A stretch of DNA of 64,000 nucleotides from the NCBI GenBank assembly GCA_016283175.1, contig JAEEMK010000078.1, positions 1 through 64,000 of the forward strand, in the 5' to 3' direction. Below the pieces are notes generated by a model. The model was given only the letters and a program-made list of their open reading frames with translations, made no database searches and was not told where the DNA came from. Shown here piece after piece: positions 10,547-19,413 of this stretch. A program made the position numbers and the translations under genes. This stretch comes from Bacteroidales bacterium (GTDB lineage Bacteria > Bacteroidota > Bacteroidia > Bacteroidales > P3). The stretch's first letter is position 1; each line of letters begins with the position of its first letter.

Positions 10547-12061
10547 TTAGTTTCTGAAAAGAGGATTTGTGATTGTTTCTTCCTTTTGCTGTTTTCGCCA
10601 AGGTGCATTGAGCAAAAAGCCTGTACTTGGTGCAGGAGTAATATCATATTGAAGCTTCCCGTCGGGATTGACAAGAACAAACCAAGGGTATGCTGTGATC
10701 TGAAAACGTCGCAGCAAATCATAGTCGCCGTCAAAATGCAGCCACGTCCAATTGTAACGGTCACCGTGTTTTGTATTTTTCAGGAAATGAAACATTTTCT
10801 GAAACTCACGGTTGCAGTCGACTGTGACAAAAACAACATCATCATTCTCGGCATAGACCTTGTCCTTGAAATGAGCCATCGTCTCAACTTCCGAAATGCA
10901 TTCAGGCTCCCCGACACGCACAAAGGCGATGTATATCCATTTTCCTTTCCACTGATCCAGCGAAACAATTTCCTTATTTACGTCAGGCAATTTGAAATAG
11001 TAATTTTGTTGTCTTTCTTCGTCAATATGTCGACTGTTCAAGCCTTCAATAATATTGCGGGCTATCGTCTTGTGTTCAGGAAACTTGGTTCGTTCAGCCA
11101 GCTTTTCTATCATTTTGACAACCATTTCAGCATCGTAATAATGGAAATTATAATACGATTCCTGCAGAGCCTGCAAAGCCGCCAACTCACGCACCTGCTC
11201 GTGTCTGAGCAAAGGATCAGTGCCTATTGAGTCAATATAAGTATCAAGATCGAGGTTTTCTACCCAATGAGCAAGACGATATACCGGAACGGCTTTGGTG
11301 CCTTTTGAAATGCTGTTGGCATAAAACGTCGCAAAAAACGACATATAGTTCTCGTCTTGATACAGTATTGGCTGGTTTTTGATATATCGTTCAAAAAGTT
11401 TTTTCCGCGAGTCGAACTTCATTGCATAACGCAATTCAGCAAGGCGATACAGTTTGTAACGATCAACAAAATCATTCTTTCCGTCAGGAAACATTTTGTT
11501 TAGCAAAAAAACAAGACTGTCGAAATAAAATGCCGTCGGTCGAAACTTCTGGTCAAGATAAAAACGGTTGTCGTCGACAAAACTGGCAATAGCACGGTCT
11601 ATACTGTCAATTTGCAGATTAATATTGTCGGACTTAATATTCTGGAACAGCAATGGTAACGGCTCCGGGTCTAGGAAAATATTACGTTTCTCATCCAAAT
11701 TCCAGTCAAACTCGGGAACAACAACCTTGTATTCCATCGCCGGTTCAACATAAAACGACTGCGAATAGTTGTCAATACGTATTGACACAAGCATCGGATA
11801 GTTGGCATAAAGCCGCAGGCGGAAGTCACCATTGCTGTCTATTGTTGTTGAATCTACCAACAACTCACGTTGAGAAATCTGGTCTGCAAGTTTCAGCACT
11901 TCAATTTTTTTTCCATATCCACCTGCAACATTGCCTGTTATGGCTATGTTGCGCTGCGCTGCAACCGAAAAGACCATTGAAAGAAAAACGGCAAATACTA
12001 TTTTCGACTTAAACATTAATTCTAGCTTTAATTTTGACATTATCATTAAATGATGAATCAT
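10547..12061 (-). CDS. Exported thioredoxin-fold (TlpA-like) protein lacking the CXXC pair
   Basis: 504 residues if started at 12061, where ATGA overlaps the stop of the upstream gene. A later ATG at 12016 (MFKSKIVFAVFLSMVFSVAA) gives a cleaner signal peptide and may be the real start. An N-terminal DUF4369-like beta domain (about 40-120), a helical middle part, and a C-terminal thioredoxin-like domain (about 355-480) follow. The redox site reads VGEPEC: Cys388 is kept, but the nucleophilic Cys is Glu385, while the cis-Pro loop AYPWF (Pro459) is intact. It therefore probably binds rather than reduces or oxidises disulfides. Location would be periplasmic. Confidence 0.75.
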   Translation of the reverse strand: MIHHLMIMSKLKLELMFKSKIVFAVFLSMVFSVAAQRNIAITGNVAGGYGKKIEVLKLADQISQRELLVDSTTIDSNGDFRLRLYANYPMLVSIRIDNYSQSFYVEPAMEYKVVVPEFDWNLDEKRNIFLDPEPLPLLFQNIKSDNINLQIDSIDRAIASFVDDNRFYLDQKFRPTAFYFDSLVFLLNKMFPDGKNDFVDRYKLYRLAELRYAMKFDSRKKLFERYIKNQPILYQDENYMSFFATFYANSISKGTKAVPVYRLAHWVENLDLDTYIDSIGTDPLLRHEQVRELAALQALQESYYNFHYYDAEMVVKMIEKLAERTKFPEHKTIARNIIEGLNSRHIDEERQQNYYFKLPDVNKEIVSLDQWKGKWIYIAFVRVGEPECISEVETMAHFKDKVYAENDDVVFVTVDCNREFQKMFHFLKNTKHGDRYNWTWLHFDGDYDLLRRFQITAYPWFVLVNPDGKLQYDITPAPSTGFLLNAPWRKQQKEETITNPLFRN

Positions 12062-13110
12062 CCCAACTCACTTTTCAATATTTCTATTTTTGTTTTGAAC
12101 GCCTCAATTGCAGCCACTTCCTGTTCTGTGATACCTTTCACATTCAGGTTGCATATTGCTCCACTGCCTTCCAACTGGCAGGTACAATGTCCTCCCAGTT
12201 CCACTGCCGAAGTGTGGCCACGTTCGCATACCAGCAGCGTGCCGCTTTTGGCGAACAAACCATCACGACCCTCTATGTAGCGACCGGTATCAGGCAGATT
12301 GTCAAGGTATTCGGCAATGGATATCATATATTTCAAATCCTCTTTGGTATATAACGGCTTGTCGCTGTCAAGCAAAGCTATTACAGTATGCTTGTTTTCG
12401 GATGTCATTATCGATGCAACCTTTTGCGGATAAAACAAATTGCATTCCTTCACCACTTTGCAAAACACGAATGGCGCCGTCTCGGTGTCGCCATATACCA
12501 CTTCAGCTGCGCTTTCATAGTCCATACCTCTCAAAAAAGGAACAAAATTATCAAGAAACAGTTTTTTTTCGACAAGGGAAACACTGCTGATCGTCTCCGA
12601 TGCAAGAACCAAATAGCGTTTATAAAGCATCGAAGCCAAATCGTAAAGTGCATAGCGGATAATGTTCTCCCAGTCTTTGGCATCAGGATTGAACGACTCG
12701 TTTTCCAACTTGCGTCTCAACACCACCTGCAGCTGGCTTCGACGCAAACGATACTGCGTCACAATGTTGTCCGTCAACTCCTCTCCTTTTTCCGGTTTCC
12801 TTTCCAGCCTTACGGCAGTACCAACTACCGAAACCAAAAAACGAGCCTTACCCTTACTGAATATTTCTTGGAAATCAGTATGTACGCCAACAACAGCATC
12901 GGCACCGACAGCAAGAGCCTTCTGGCGGATTTCCTGCAAAGCACCGTCATATATCGTGTCAAGCTTTCTACGGTATTTGCGTGTAGGGTCTGCAAAAAGA
13001 TCGGTCAAAGCCAGCTCTGTGCCGACAAACGACGACGAACGCAGTATGTCAATATACTCGGCAATACGATGGTTTTCAATACAGTCTGTTGTTGTAACAA
13101 TAATGTTCAT
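12058..13110 (-). CDS. YbjQ/UPF0145-like N-domain protein with long C-terminal extension
   Basis: 350 residues, cytoplasmic (no signal). Residues 1-103 match the small YbjQ/UPF0145 family: VTTTDCIENHRIAEYIDI, LRQKALAVGADAVVGV-type stretch and a final strand LVSVVGTAVRL; normal family members are only about 105 residues and form pentamers. The further about 245 residues have no family I recognise. They end in a possible metal site (C295, H299, H308, C309, C311, C320) followed by a helix. It is first in the operon with the thioredoxin-like gene (4-bp overlap), argS and thioesterase. Function unknown. Confidence 0.65.
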   Translation of the reverse strand: MNIIVTTTDCIENHRIAEYIDILRSSSFVGTELALTDLFADPTRKYRRKLDTIYDGALQEIRQKALAVGADAVVGVHTDFQEIFSKGKARFLVSVVGTAVRLERKPEKGEELTDNIVTQYRLRRSQLQVVLRRKLENESFNPDAKDWENIIRYALYDLASMLYKRYLVLASETISSVSLVEKKLFLDNFVPFLRGMDYESAAEVVYGDTETAPFVFCKVVKECNLFYPQKVASIMTSENKHTVIALLDSDKPLYTKEDLKYMISIAEYLDNLPDTGRYIEGRDGLFAKSGTLLVCERGHTSAVELGGHCTCQLEGSGAICNLNVKGITEQEVAAIEAFKTKIEILKSELG

Positions 13111-13194
13111 AGTGCGATGTATAGCTTCTTTCAGCGAAAAACAATATTTTTTAACGCACCAAAAACAAAATTATTGTATCCAATAATAAAAATA

Positions 13195-15096
13195 TTAAAA
13201 ACTAAAATAGATGAACGGTTGCATATCGGCACTAACAAATTGATAAACTGCAAACACTGCCATCACAACAGCCACAGCAAGCACCCACATTGGAGCAAGT
13301 GCAAACCACAGCCGGAAACGGCGTTTCAAACGCGACGGCAACCAGTGAATAACCATACCGACAATGAAAACAAGAAACACCGAACTGTAGTTTGAAACAA
13401 TGTCAGGAATGACCGAAGTGTTCCAACAACTGCCTATACGATCAATCATACATCCAGCCGTTCTCCAGGCCGTCTCGTTGGCCTCGGCTGGATTGAGGTT
13501 TGACCCGCTACGGAAAAACAGACGCGTGAAGGTGATGAAAATGAATGTAATCATTACATTCCACACCTTCTCAATACCTTTGGCCAGCCCCACGCGGTTG
13601 CTTTTGCTGCACAAAGGATTGACCACCAGATAGCGAATCGCAGTACCGAAACATATAATTCCGCTCCATACAGCAGCAATGTTCATAGCTGGCGTCTGCC
13701 ATATGATGTCGGCAAGCAGAATCAAAGCAAACAAAGCCATCGTTGCATTGACCCGCACACGTGTCCCACAACGTTTCCACCATTTGTACACAAGTATGCC
13801 TGCGCCGTTCAAACCGCCCCACATTATGAAATTGAAACTGGCACCGTGCCACAACCCGCCAAGCAGCATTGTGTCCATATTGTTGACATCGGTGGCAAAA
13901 TCCTTGCGGCAGCGTGGAAAAACAAAATATATTGCCACCAGCGCGCCGCCCACCCAGCATACAGCAATTGTGACCCATACCGACTGTGCCATAATGGCCA
14001 CAACGGCAAGCATACCGCCCAAAATAACATACGACGGCCATCCGGCACCACGATTGCCGCCCAAAGGGATGTACAAGTAGTCTTTCAACCAGTTGCTAAG
14101 CGATATGTGCCAGCGCTTCCAAAATCCGGCAGCATTAGTGGCTTTATAAGGGGAATTGAAATTCTGAGGCAGATAGAAGCCCATAAGCATCGCCACGCCG
14201 GTGGCAATATCTGTGTAGCCCGAAAAATCGGCATAGACTTGCAGCGAATAGGCAAACAGGGCTGCAAGGTTCTCAAAACCACTGTATAGCAACGGATTGT
14301 CGAAAACGCGATCAACAAAATTGACCGCAATGTAGTCGCTCAAGACTATTTTTTTTGTCAATCCATTGATAATCCAGAACACCGCTATGCCAAACTGTCT
14401 GCGTCCCAGGAAATAAGGCTTGTAGAGCTGTGGCACAAACTTGTCGGCACGCACAATGGGCCCTGCCACAAGTTGCGGAAAAAAGGTCGTGTAGAATCCG
14501 AAATCCCAAATGTTTTCAACACACGCAATCTTGCCACGACACACGTCAACAAGGTAGCTGATGTTCTGGAACGTGAAAAACGATATGCCCACAGGCAGCA
14601 GTATCAGCGACGCATCGAAACGCGGCGTTCTGGTGAAATGGTTGGCAAACAAAGCCAAATGGTTGACAACCTGAAGGTTGGTATTAAAGAGCGCATTGTG
14701 TATGTCGGTAAAGAAATAGGCATATTTGAAATAGCAAAGAACAGCCAGATTGACTGTTACACAAAAAACCATAATACCCCTGCGGCACCGGCAGCCCACA
14801 GGATGCCGTTCCATAGCGACGCCAGCACGATATCCCATAAACGTGGAAAGCAAAAGAAGCAGTACAAACAGCCCCGATGTCTTAAAATAAAACAAAAGAC
14901 TGACAATGAACAGATAGCCGTTGCGCCAAAGACGACGCGCTGCTTTGCCGCGGCCAAAACGACGGCTTTCGACAATGAACCAAAAACCTGCGAAAACGAC
15001 AAGAAAGAAAGCCCAGAAATTGAACTGCGTAAAAAGTAGCGGGTGTTCCTTGTCGAACGAAAACAGCGACCAGATGAAATAAAAGAAGTCGGACAT
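13195..15096 (-). CDS. MBOAT-family O-acyltransferase (AlgI/DltB-like)
   Basis: 633 residues, a polytopic inner-membrane acyltransferase that carries acyl groups (usually acetyl) across the membrane to a polysaccharide. Typical motifs: LPVGISFFTFQNISYLVDVCRGK, FFPQLVAGPIVRA, DFSGYTDIATGVAMLMGF, FNSPYKATNAAGFWKRWHISLSNWLKDYLYIPLGGNRG (partly) and the catalytic His in GGLWHGASFNF. It is longer than AlgI (about 520) through C-terminal membrane segments. The SGNH-hydrolase gene upstream is the usual periplasmic partner, but here a 111-bp palindrome lies between them. Confidence 0.93.
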   Translation of the reverse strand: MSDFFYFIWSLFSFDKEHPLLFTQFNFWAFFLVVFAGFWFIVESRRFGRGKAARRLWRNGYLFIVSLLFYFKTSGLFVLLLLLSTFMGYRAGVAMERHPVGCRCRRGIMVFCVTVNLAVLCYFKYAYFFTDIHNALFNTNLQVVNHLALFANHFTRTPRFDASLILLPVGISFFTFQNISYLVDVCRGKIACVENIWDFGFYTTFFPQLVAGPIVRADKFVPQLYKPYFLGRRQFGIAVFWIINGLTKKIVLSDYIAVNFVDRVFDNPLLYSGFENLAALFAYSLQVYADFSGYTDIATGVAMLMGFYLPQNFNSPYKATNAAGFWKRWHISLSNWLKDYLYIPLGGNRGAGWPSYVILGGMLAVVAIMAQSVWVTIAVCWVGGALVAIYFVFPRCRKDFATDVNNMDTMLLGGLWHGASFNFIMWGGLNGAGILVYKWWKRCGTRVRVNATMALFALILLADIIWQTPAMNIAAVWSGIICFGTAIRYLVVNPLCSKSNRVGLAKGIEKVWNVMITFIFITFTRLFFRSGSNLNPAEANETAWRTAGCMIDRIGSCWNTSVIPDIVSNYSSVFLVFIVGMVIHWLPSRLKRRFRLWFALAPMWVLAVAVVMAVFAVYQFVSADMQPFIYFSF

Positions 15097-15174
15097 TGAT
15101 GAATTGAGGATTAAAAAATGATACTTGTTTTTGATGTATTTTTTTAATTATTTTGTGCAATTTTAGGCACTATT

Positions 15175-15285
15175 TTCCCTGGCATATGTACAGTATATGT
15201 ACAGTATATGTACAGTATTTGTACGCTTTAGAAGCGTACAAATACTGTACATATACTGTACATATACTGTACATATGCCAGGGAA
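15175..15285. repeat. 111-bp perfect palindrome, copy 1 of 3
   Basis: Two exactly complementary 54-base arms surround the loop TAG (15229-15231). Each arm begins with TTCCCTGGCA, then runs through 11-base units of TATATGTACAG and ends in TTTGTACGCTT; the variant unit with TTTG is the innermost one. No T run follows, so it is not a simple terminator. It lies between the SGNH-hydrolase stop (15403) and the MBOAT start (15096), both leftward. The rest of the 306-bp gap is AT-rich with no gene. Confidence 0.95.
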
Positions 15286-15402
15286 GGTGTTTTATTGGTT
15301 TGGTTTTCAATATGTTGAAAATGCATATTTTGGGCGGTTTTTGAGGGTTGAATACATAAAATTATCATAAAATATTAGTAATGAAATACCTGCACGAAAA
15401 AG

Positions 15403-16830
15403 CTATCTTTTCGTGCCCTTACGAAGAGTGTATAGTTCGTTCAGCTGCTGGAAAATATCGGCAAGACGGTCACCCATAACGGCAGCGCCTTTGACATTGA
15501 AATGCAGGTAGTCGTGTTCGGCCAGGCCACCACTCACCCACTCCACCATCGAACCGTTGCCGCCCATAGCGTCGTACAGGCTCCAGAAGGCGGCACCGTG
15601 TGCAAGCGCTGTTTCGCGCAGACGATCAACCACCTCAGGCAGAATCGGATAGGTTGCCAGCTGACCGTTGATCTTGGTACTCATATCCGAAGGGCCGATG
15701 AAAAGTATCGGTGTGTGCAGACTAAGGTTGTGAAGGAAATCAATTTGGCGACCTATCTTGCTACAATAGATATCGATAGCCTTTCTGTCGGTGAGGTATG
15801 GAACACTGTTGCCACCAAACTGCATAATTATCATTCCAACGTCCATAAGACGATAGGCTTCGGCCAACTGTGCCGAATCGACCATTGTGAACTGCTGACC
15901 CGACACACCACGCATCGAAATATTGTCGACAGCGACACCACAATCATCGTCTAGCATTACGCCATAGATGTCGGCTGTGCCATCAAGACTAAGTGTCAGA
16001 GAGTTGGTGATTGAGTCAAGTTTAAAGTCGAGGGTTTGCACACCGCCGCCGATTTGCCGCATCCGGATGATTGAATTTGTGCGGTTGTCTGTAAGAACGA
16101 CGCTGAGCGGCCCTGGACGGTTGTTGAACAGGACGCTGACTTTCGAGAAGTGTTTGACACGCTCGTCAGAAGCACGGTTCTTTGATGCCGTGACGCTTAG
16201 TTGTGCGCTGCCCATCATACGCCAGCTACGAAGCATCGGACCGTAGTTGCCGTTGGCGCGAACAAAATTGCCTCGACCGTAGGTCGACTGACCAACAAGG
16301 CTGCCTTTTGTCTTTTGGTTGACCGAAAAAGATGGAATCGGCTGCATTAGCGGTATCAGGCCGGGACCGCCGCCGCCATAGAGTTCCTGCAGACGGCTGC
16401 GGAGTTGGGCGGTGATGCGGTCGCTCTCGATCTGTGAATCGCCATAATGCAGGACACGTACCGTACGTTTTTCGCTCCTGGCTTTGCAGGCTTTGTCAAA
16501 GAAGCTGTCGAAGAAAGCGTTGTCGTCTTTGGGCAGCCAAATACGTCCCTCGCCGCCAAAAAGTTGTGAGTTGAGCGATGCCAGCTGCGATTTCTCGGCA
16601 TCGGTCATTGACGGCAGGGTCTGTTGTTGCAGTTCTTCGGACCGCTGTACCTTTTGCTTACGGTTTTTGGCCAACACGGAATGCACTGTAGGAAAGCGCA
16701 GTGTTGTTTTTCCGATTTTTATGCCGTTGGAAGGGAAAACAATGGCCAAAAAGGCCAAAACAGCGACGACAATCGCCATAAAACGCAGGCAATCAAATGC
16801 CTGAATGTGATTTGTGCTACTCGATTCCAT
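15403..16830 (-). CDS. SGNH/GDSL-family hydrolase, membrane-anchored
   Basis: 475 residues. One N-terminal membrane segment (about 16-34) anchors a periplasmic domain. Block I is VLHYGDSQIESDRIT with the nucleophile Ser132, the GxN block is MIIMQFGGNS, and the C-terminal DYLHFN supplies Asp440 and His443. Proteins of this kind act beside MBOAT acyltransferases, placing or removing O-acetyl groups on surface glycans, which fits the neighbouring gene. A TAATTTTG box (16842-16835) lies only 5 nt before the ATG at 16830. Confidence 0.85.
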   Translation of the reverse strand: MESSSTNHIQAFDCLRFMAIVVAVLAFLAIVFPSNGIKIGKTTLRFPTVHSVLAKNRKQKVQRSEELQQQTLPSMTDAEKSQLASLNSQLFGGEGRIWLPKDDNAFFDSFFDKACKARSEKRTVRVLHYGDSQIESDRITAQLRSRLQELYGGGGPGLIPLMQPIPSFSVNQKTKGSLVGQSTYGRGNFVRANGNYGPMLRSWRMMGSAQLSVTASKNRASDERVKHFSKVSVLFNNRPGPLSVVLTDNRTNSIIRMRQIGGGVQTLDFKLDSITNSLTLSLDGTADIYGVMLDDDCGVAVDNISMRGVSGQQFTMVDSAQLAEAYRLMDVGMIIMQFGGNSVPYLTDRKAIDIYCSKIGRQIDFLHNLSLHTPILFIGPSDMSTKINGQLATYPILPEVVDRLRETALAHGAAFWSLYDAMGGNGSMVEWVSGGLAEHDYLHFNVKGAAVMGDRLADIFQQLNELYTLRKGTKR

Positions 16831-16834
16831 ACTG

Positions 16835-16842
16835 CAAAATTA
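16835..16842 (-). promoter_or_regulatory. Possible -7 box immediately before the SGNH hydrolase gene
   Basis: TAATTTTG on the minus strand fits TAnnTTTG and ends 4 nt before the ATG at 16830, which would give a nearly leaderless mRNA. No TTTG stands at the expected -33 distance, so support is weak. Confidence 0.3.
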
Positions 16843-16950
16843 GTATGAAACAGTGGCTTAAATCACTGATTTACCAACCAATGTATGAAATGGACGCTGC
16901 TATGTACGAAATGTTTTATGTGATGTCATTTCGTAATAAAAAAAGGAAGA

Positions 16951-17838
16951 CTATTTTTTCTTGAACAGGATGTAGTTTGTGTTTTTGGGTCTGTGTTGCG
17001 AATGTTCAGAGAAAAAGGAGCGTTTTCCATCCCTATCCTCCACCCAGCCGTGGGCATAGCTGCTACCGACAAGGTAGATTGCATCACGAACACGCAGTGT
17101 TTCAAGGGCGTAGCTGAAGTCGTTCATTAATATCCGGTCGTGGCTGACCACAATGCATATGCGGTCGCGCCAAGCACAAAGGGCACGACGCAAAGATTTG
17201 TTTTCCGGGTTGTTGCGCACTGCGCTGCCATTGTCTACCAAGGCATACTGACGGAAAAAGTAGCCCTTGTGTTCGATAGCGTCCTCGAAGAGAGGAGAAT
17301 TGTCCGAAACTCCTACGGTTGTCTTACCGTCGATGATAGCGCAATAGCCACGTTTGGACAACTCCCACGCGAGTGGTTCGCCGCGATAGACGTAAGCGCC
17401 GAGTATTTTACCGTTGTCGCGACGCAGGTCGGCGGCCTGGGTACAGAGTAAAATGGAGGGGTCAGTTTCGTCGACCTCACCGACAAAAAGTTCGGGCAAG
17501 GTGTTGTATGGCGTGTAAATTGTTAGCGACAAACCGTCGACAACGGTGTCTATAATGTCGACGAAGCTGCCTTGTGTCGAGTCGATGTTTTCATACCATT
17601 CGTCGTCAATATCGTAGGCAGTGCCTTCAAAAAGTCCCTCCTCGGTGTCGGTCAGATCGCTGGCAGTCTCCATAGGAGCGCGGTTGCGCATAAGGAGAAT
17701 TGCCAACAAAACAACGGCAGTCAGCGCCAGCAGGACGATTGTGACTATTGTATGTGTGGACATACGCTTGTCGCCATCGTGTGTTTCTTTGCCAATCACA
17801 CGGATTTCGTTTTCGTTTATGTCTGTCTTACCTTTCAT
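16951..17838 (-). CDS. Membrane-anchored phosphodiester-glycosidase-like (NAGPA/DUF2233) protein
   Basis: 295 residues. A cytoplasmic N-terminus (1-28), a membrane segment (about 29-49: TIVTIVLLALTAVVLLAILL) and an extracytoplasmic domain. The second half (VDNGSAVRNNPENKSLRRALCAWRD..ICIVV..L..FSYALETLRVRDAIYLVGSSYAHGW) has the order of the NAGPA/DUF2233 family found in exopolysaccharide loci, including the late strand where other members carry a Gly/Ser-rich catalytic turn; this match is by eye. Its ATG overlaps the stop of the LytTR gene by 4 bp, so the two are translationally coupled. Confidence 0.5.
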   Translation of the reverse strand: MKGKTDINENEIRVIGKETHDGDKRMSTHTIVTIVLLALTAVVLLAILLMRNRAPMETASDLTDTEEGLFEGTAYDIDDEWYENIDSTQGSFVDIIDTVVDGLSLTIYTPYNTLPELFVGEVDETDPSILLCTQAADLRRDNGKILGAYVYRGEPLAWELSKRGYCAIIDGKTTVGVSDNSPLFEDAIEHKGYFFRQYALVDNGSAVRNNPENKSLRRALCAWRDRICIVVSHDRILMNDFSYALETLRVRDAIYLVGSSYAHGWVEDRDGKRSFFSEHSQHRPKNTNYILFKKK

Positions 17839-18197
17839 TTTATTGTCTTGTCTATAAGGTCTTTGAGTTGACGCAATGCTTCTTTTGAAGCTGTTTGCGA
17901 GTAGGAGTTCATTTTGCCGTCGGACAGAATGAGCTGTTGTTTTGGGATGTTGATATATTGTATATAGTCACTATTGATTATAAGGCTTTTGCCAATACGG
18001 ATGTATTTGGCACCCTCATATTCAAGTTGCTGTTTTATAAGTTTCTCGATTTGTCCGAGTTGCATTGTGACGACGTGCGAGTTTCCGTAGGCAAGCATAA
18101 AGGTCGAGTAGTTGCCGTCGGAGGTTATGAAGATAATGTCTTCTGCTCCGAGACGCAACAAGTCGGTTGCTGTTGATATGGTCAGATGTTCTTTCAA
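17835..18197 (-). CDS. LytTR DNA-binding domain protein without receiver
   Basis: 120 residues, one LytTR domain covering nearly the whole protein (EDIIFITSDGNYSTFMLAYG at the start, YIRIGKSLIINSDYIQYIN in the middle, LILSDGK near the end). LytTR domains bind direct repeats and usually follow a response-regulator receiver, absent here. It may act by itself as a transcription factor for the surface-glycan genes. It starts 52 bp after the glf stop and overlaps the following membrane-protein gene by 4 bp, forming one unit. Confidence 0.88.
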   Translation of the reverse strand: MKEHLTISTATDLLRLGAEDIIFITSDGNYSTFMLAYGNSHVVTMQLGQIEKLIKQQLEYEGAKYIRIGKSLIINSDYIQYINIPKQQLILSDGKMNSYSQTASKEALRQLKDLIDKTIK

Positions 18198-18248
18198 ATG
18201 AAAGTATAAGTGTTTCTATAGTTATGTATTAATGATTTGCAATACAAA

Positions 18249-19352
18249 TCATTTTTGAAGCCAGGGATGCTGAAGCACCTGTGCAATAACTTGATCCATA
18301 TCGTAATAGCGATATTCGGCAAGTCGACCGCCAAAGGAAGTCTTGCTTTCCTTTTCGGCAAGCGACTTGTATTGTGCTGCGAGGTCGTTGTTACGATCGT
18401 CATTGACGGGATAGTATGGCTCTGCACCGGGAGTCCAGTCCTGTGGATATTCGTATGAAATGACAGTGTCGGGCTGCTTGCCGAACTCGAAATGTTTGTG
18501 TTCGATAATTCGTGTATATGGTGTTTCGGCGTCGGTGTAGTTGAACACAGCGTTGCCCTGGAAGTTGTCGACACCTTCCAGCAGTTTGTGGTCAAAACGA
18601 AGCGAACGGAAGTCAAGATGCCCAAGACTGTAGTTGAAATAGGCATCGAGCGGTCCGGTGTACAGAACACGTTCGGCAGAGTCCATCCAGCGCTGTTTGT
18701 CGGCAAGGAAGTCTGTGTCCAGCCGAACTTCAACACCTTTCAGCAGCTGTTCAAAAATGGGTGTGTATCCGCCGATGGGGATGCCTTGATGAGGGTCGTT
18801 GAAGTAATTGTTGTCGAAAGTGAATCGGAACGGCAGACGACGTAGCACAAAAGCCGGTATCTGTTCGGCAGGACGCCCCCACTGCTTTTCGGAATAACCC
18901 TTGACAAGTTTGGTAAAGATGTCTCGTCCGGCGAGTTTCATACCCTGTTCGGTGAGGTTTTTCGGCTCTTCGATACCTGCGTATTCGGCCTGCTGCTGGG
19001 CGATGCGAGCACGAGCCTCGTCAGGGGTGTGCACATCTGGCCATAGCTTGGTAAATGTGTTCATATTGAAGGGCAGGTTATATAACTCGCCCTTGTAGTT
19101 GGCTATGGGGCTATTAATATAGTTGTTGAAATGCGCGAACTGGTTGATGTAGTTCCACACTTGCTGATTGGAGGTGTGGAAAATATGGGCACCATACCAA
19201 TGGACATTGATGTCGTTGACAGTTTTTGTGTAGCAATTGCCACCGATGTGGTTGCGTCGTTCGATGAGTAGGCAGCGTTTGCCTTGTGCTGTTGCCTGTT
19301 GGGCAAATACGGAGCCGTAGAGTCCGGCACCGACTATAAGGTAGTCGTACAT
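18249..19352 (-). CDS. glf: UDP-galactopyranose mutase
   Basis: 367 residues, FAD enzyme converting UDP-galactopyranose to UDP-galactofuranose for surface polysaccharide. The FAD-binding start YDYLIVGAGLYGSVFA, the HIGGN motif, WYGAHIFHTSNQQVWNYI, KGYSEKQWG and the late FGGRLAEYRYYDMDQ are all present, and length matches the family. It implies that the strain makes galactofuranose-containing glycans. The next gene (lytTR) begins 51 bp downstream on the same strand. Confidence 0.96.
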   Translation of the reverse strand: MYDYLIVGAGLYGSVFAQQATAQGKRCLLIERRNHIGGNCYTKTVNDINVHWYGAHIFHTSNQQVWNYINQFAHFNNYINSPIANYKGELYNLPFNMNTFTKLWPDVHTPDEARARIAQQQAEYAGIEEPKNLTEQGMKLAGRDIFTKLVKGYSEKQWGRPAEQIPAFVLRRLPFRFTFDNNYFNDPHQGIPIGGYTPIFEQLLKGVEVRLDTDFLADKQRWMDSAERVLYTGPLDAYFNYSLGHLDFRSLRFDHKLLEGVDNFQGNAVFNYTDAETPYTRIIEHKHFEFGKQPDTVISYEYPQDWTPGAEPYYPVNDDRNNDLAAQYKSLAEKESKTSFGGRLAEYRYYDMDQVIAQVLQHPWLQK

Positions 19353-19413
19353 AGTATTCAGTTTAATATTGGGGGTTGTTATTCTTTGATTTGACAGTTG
19401 TTTTTTCTTTTAA

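Noticed and set aside
12388-13395. 335-codon open frame on the plus strand
   Set aside because: It is antisense to the YbjQ-like gene and the MBOAT gene end and shows no domain or signal.
15175-15285. Palindrome read as a CRISPR-like array
   Set aside because: The units are 11 bp without unique spacers and form one inverted repeat; no cas genes are near.
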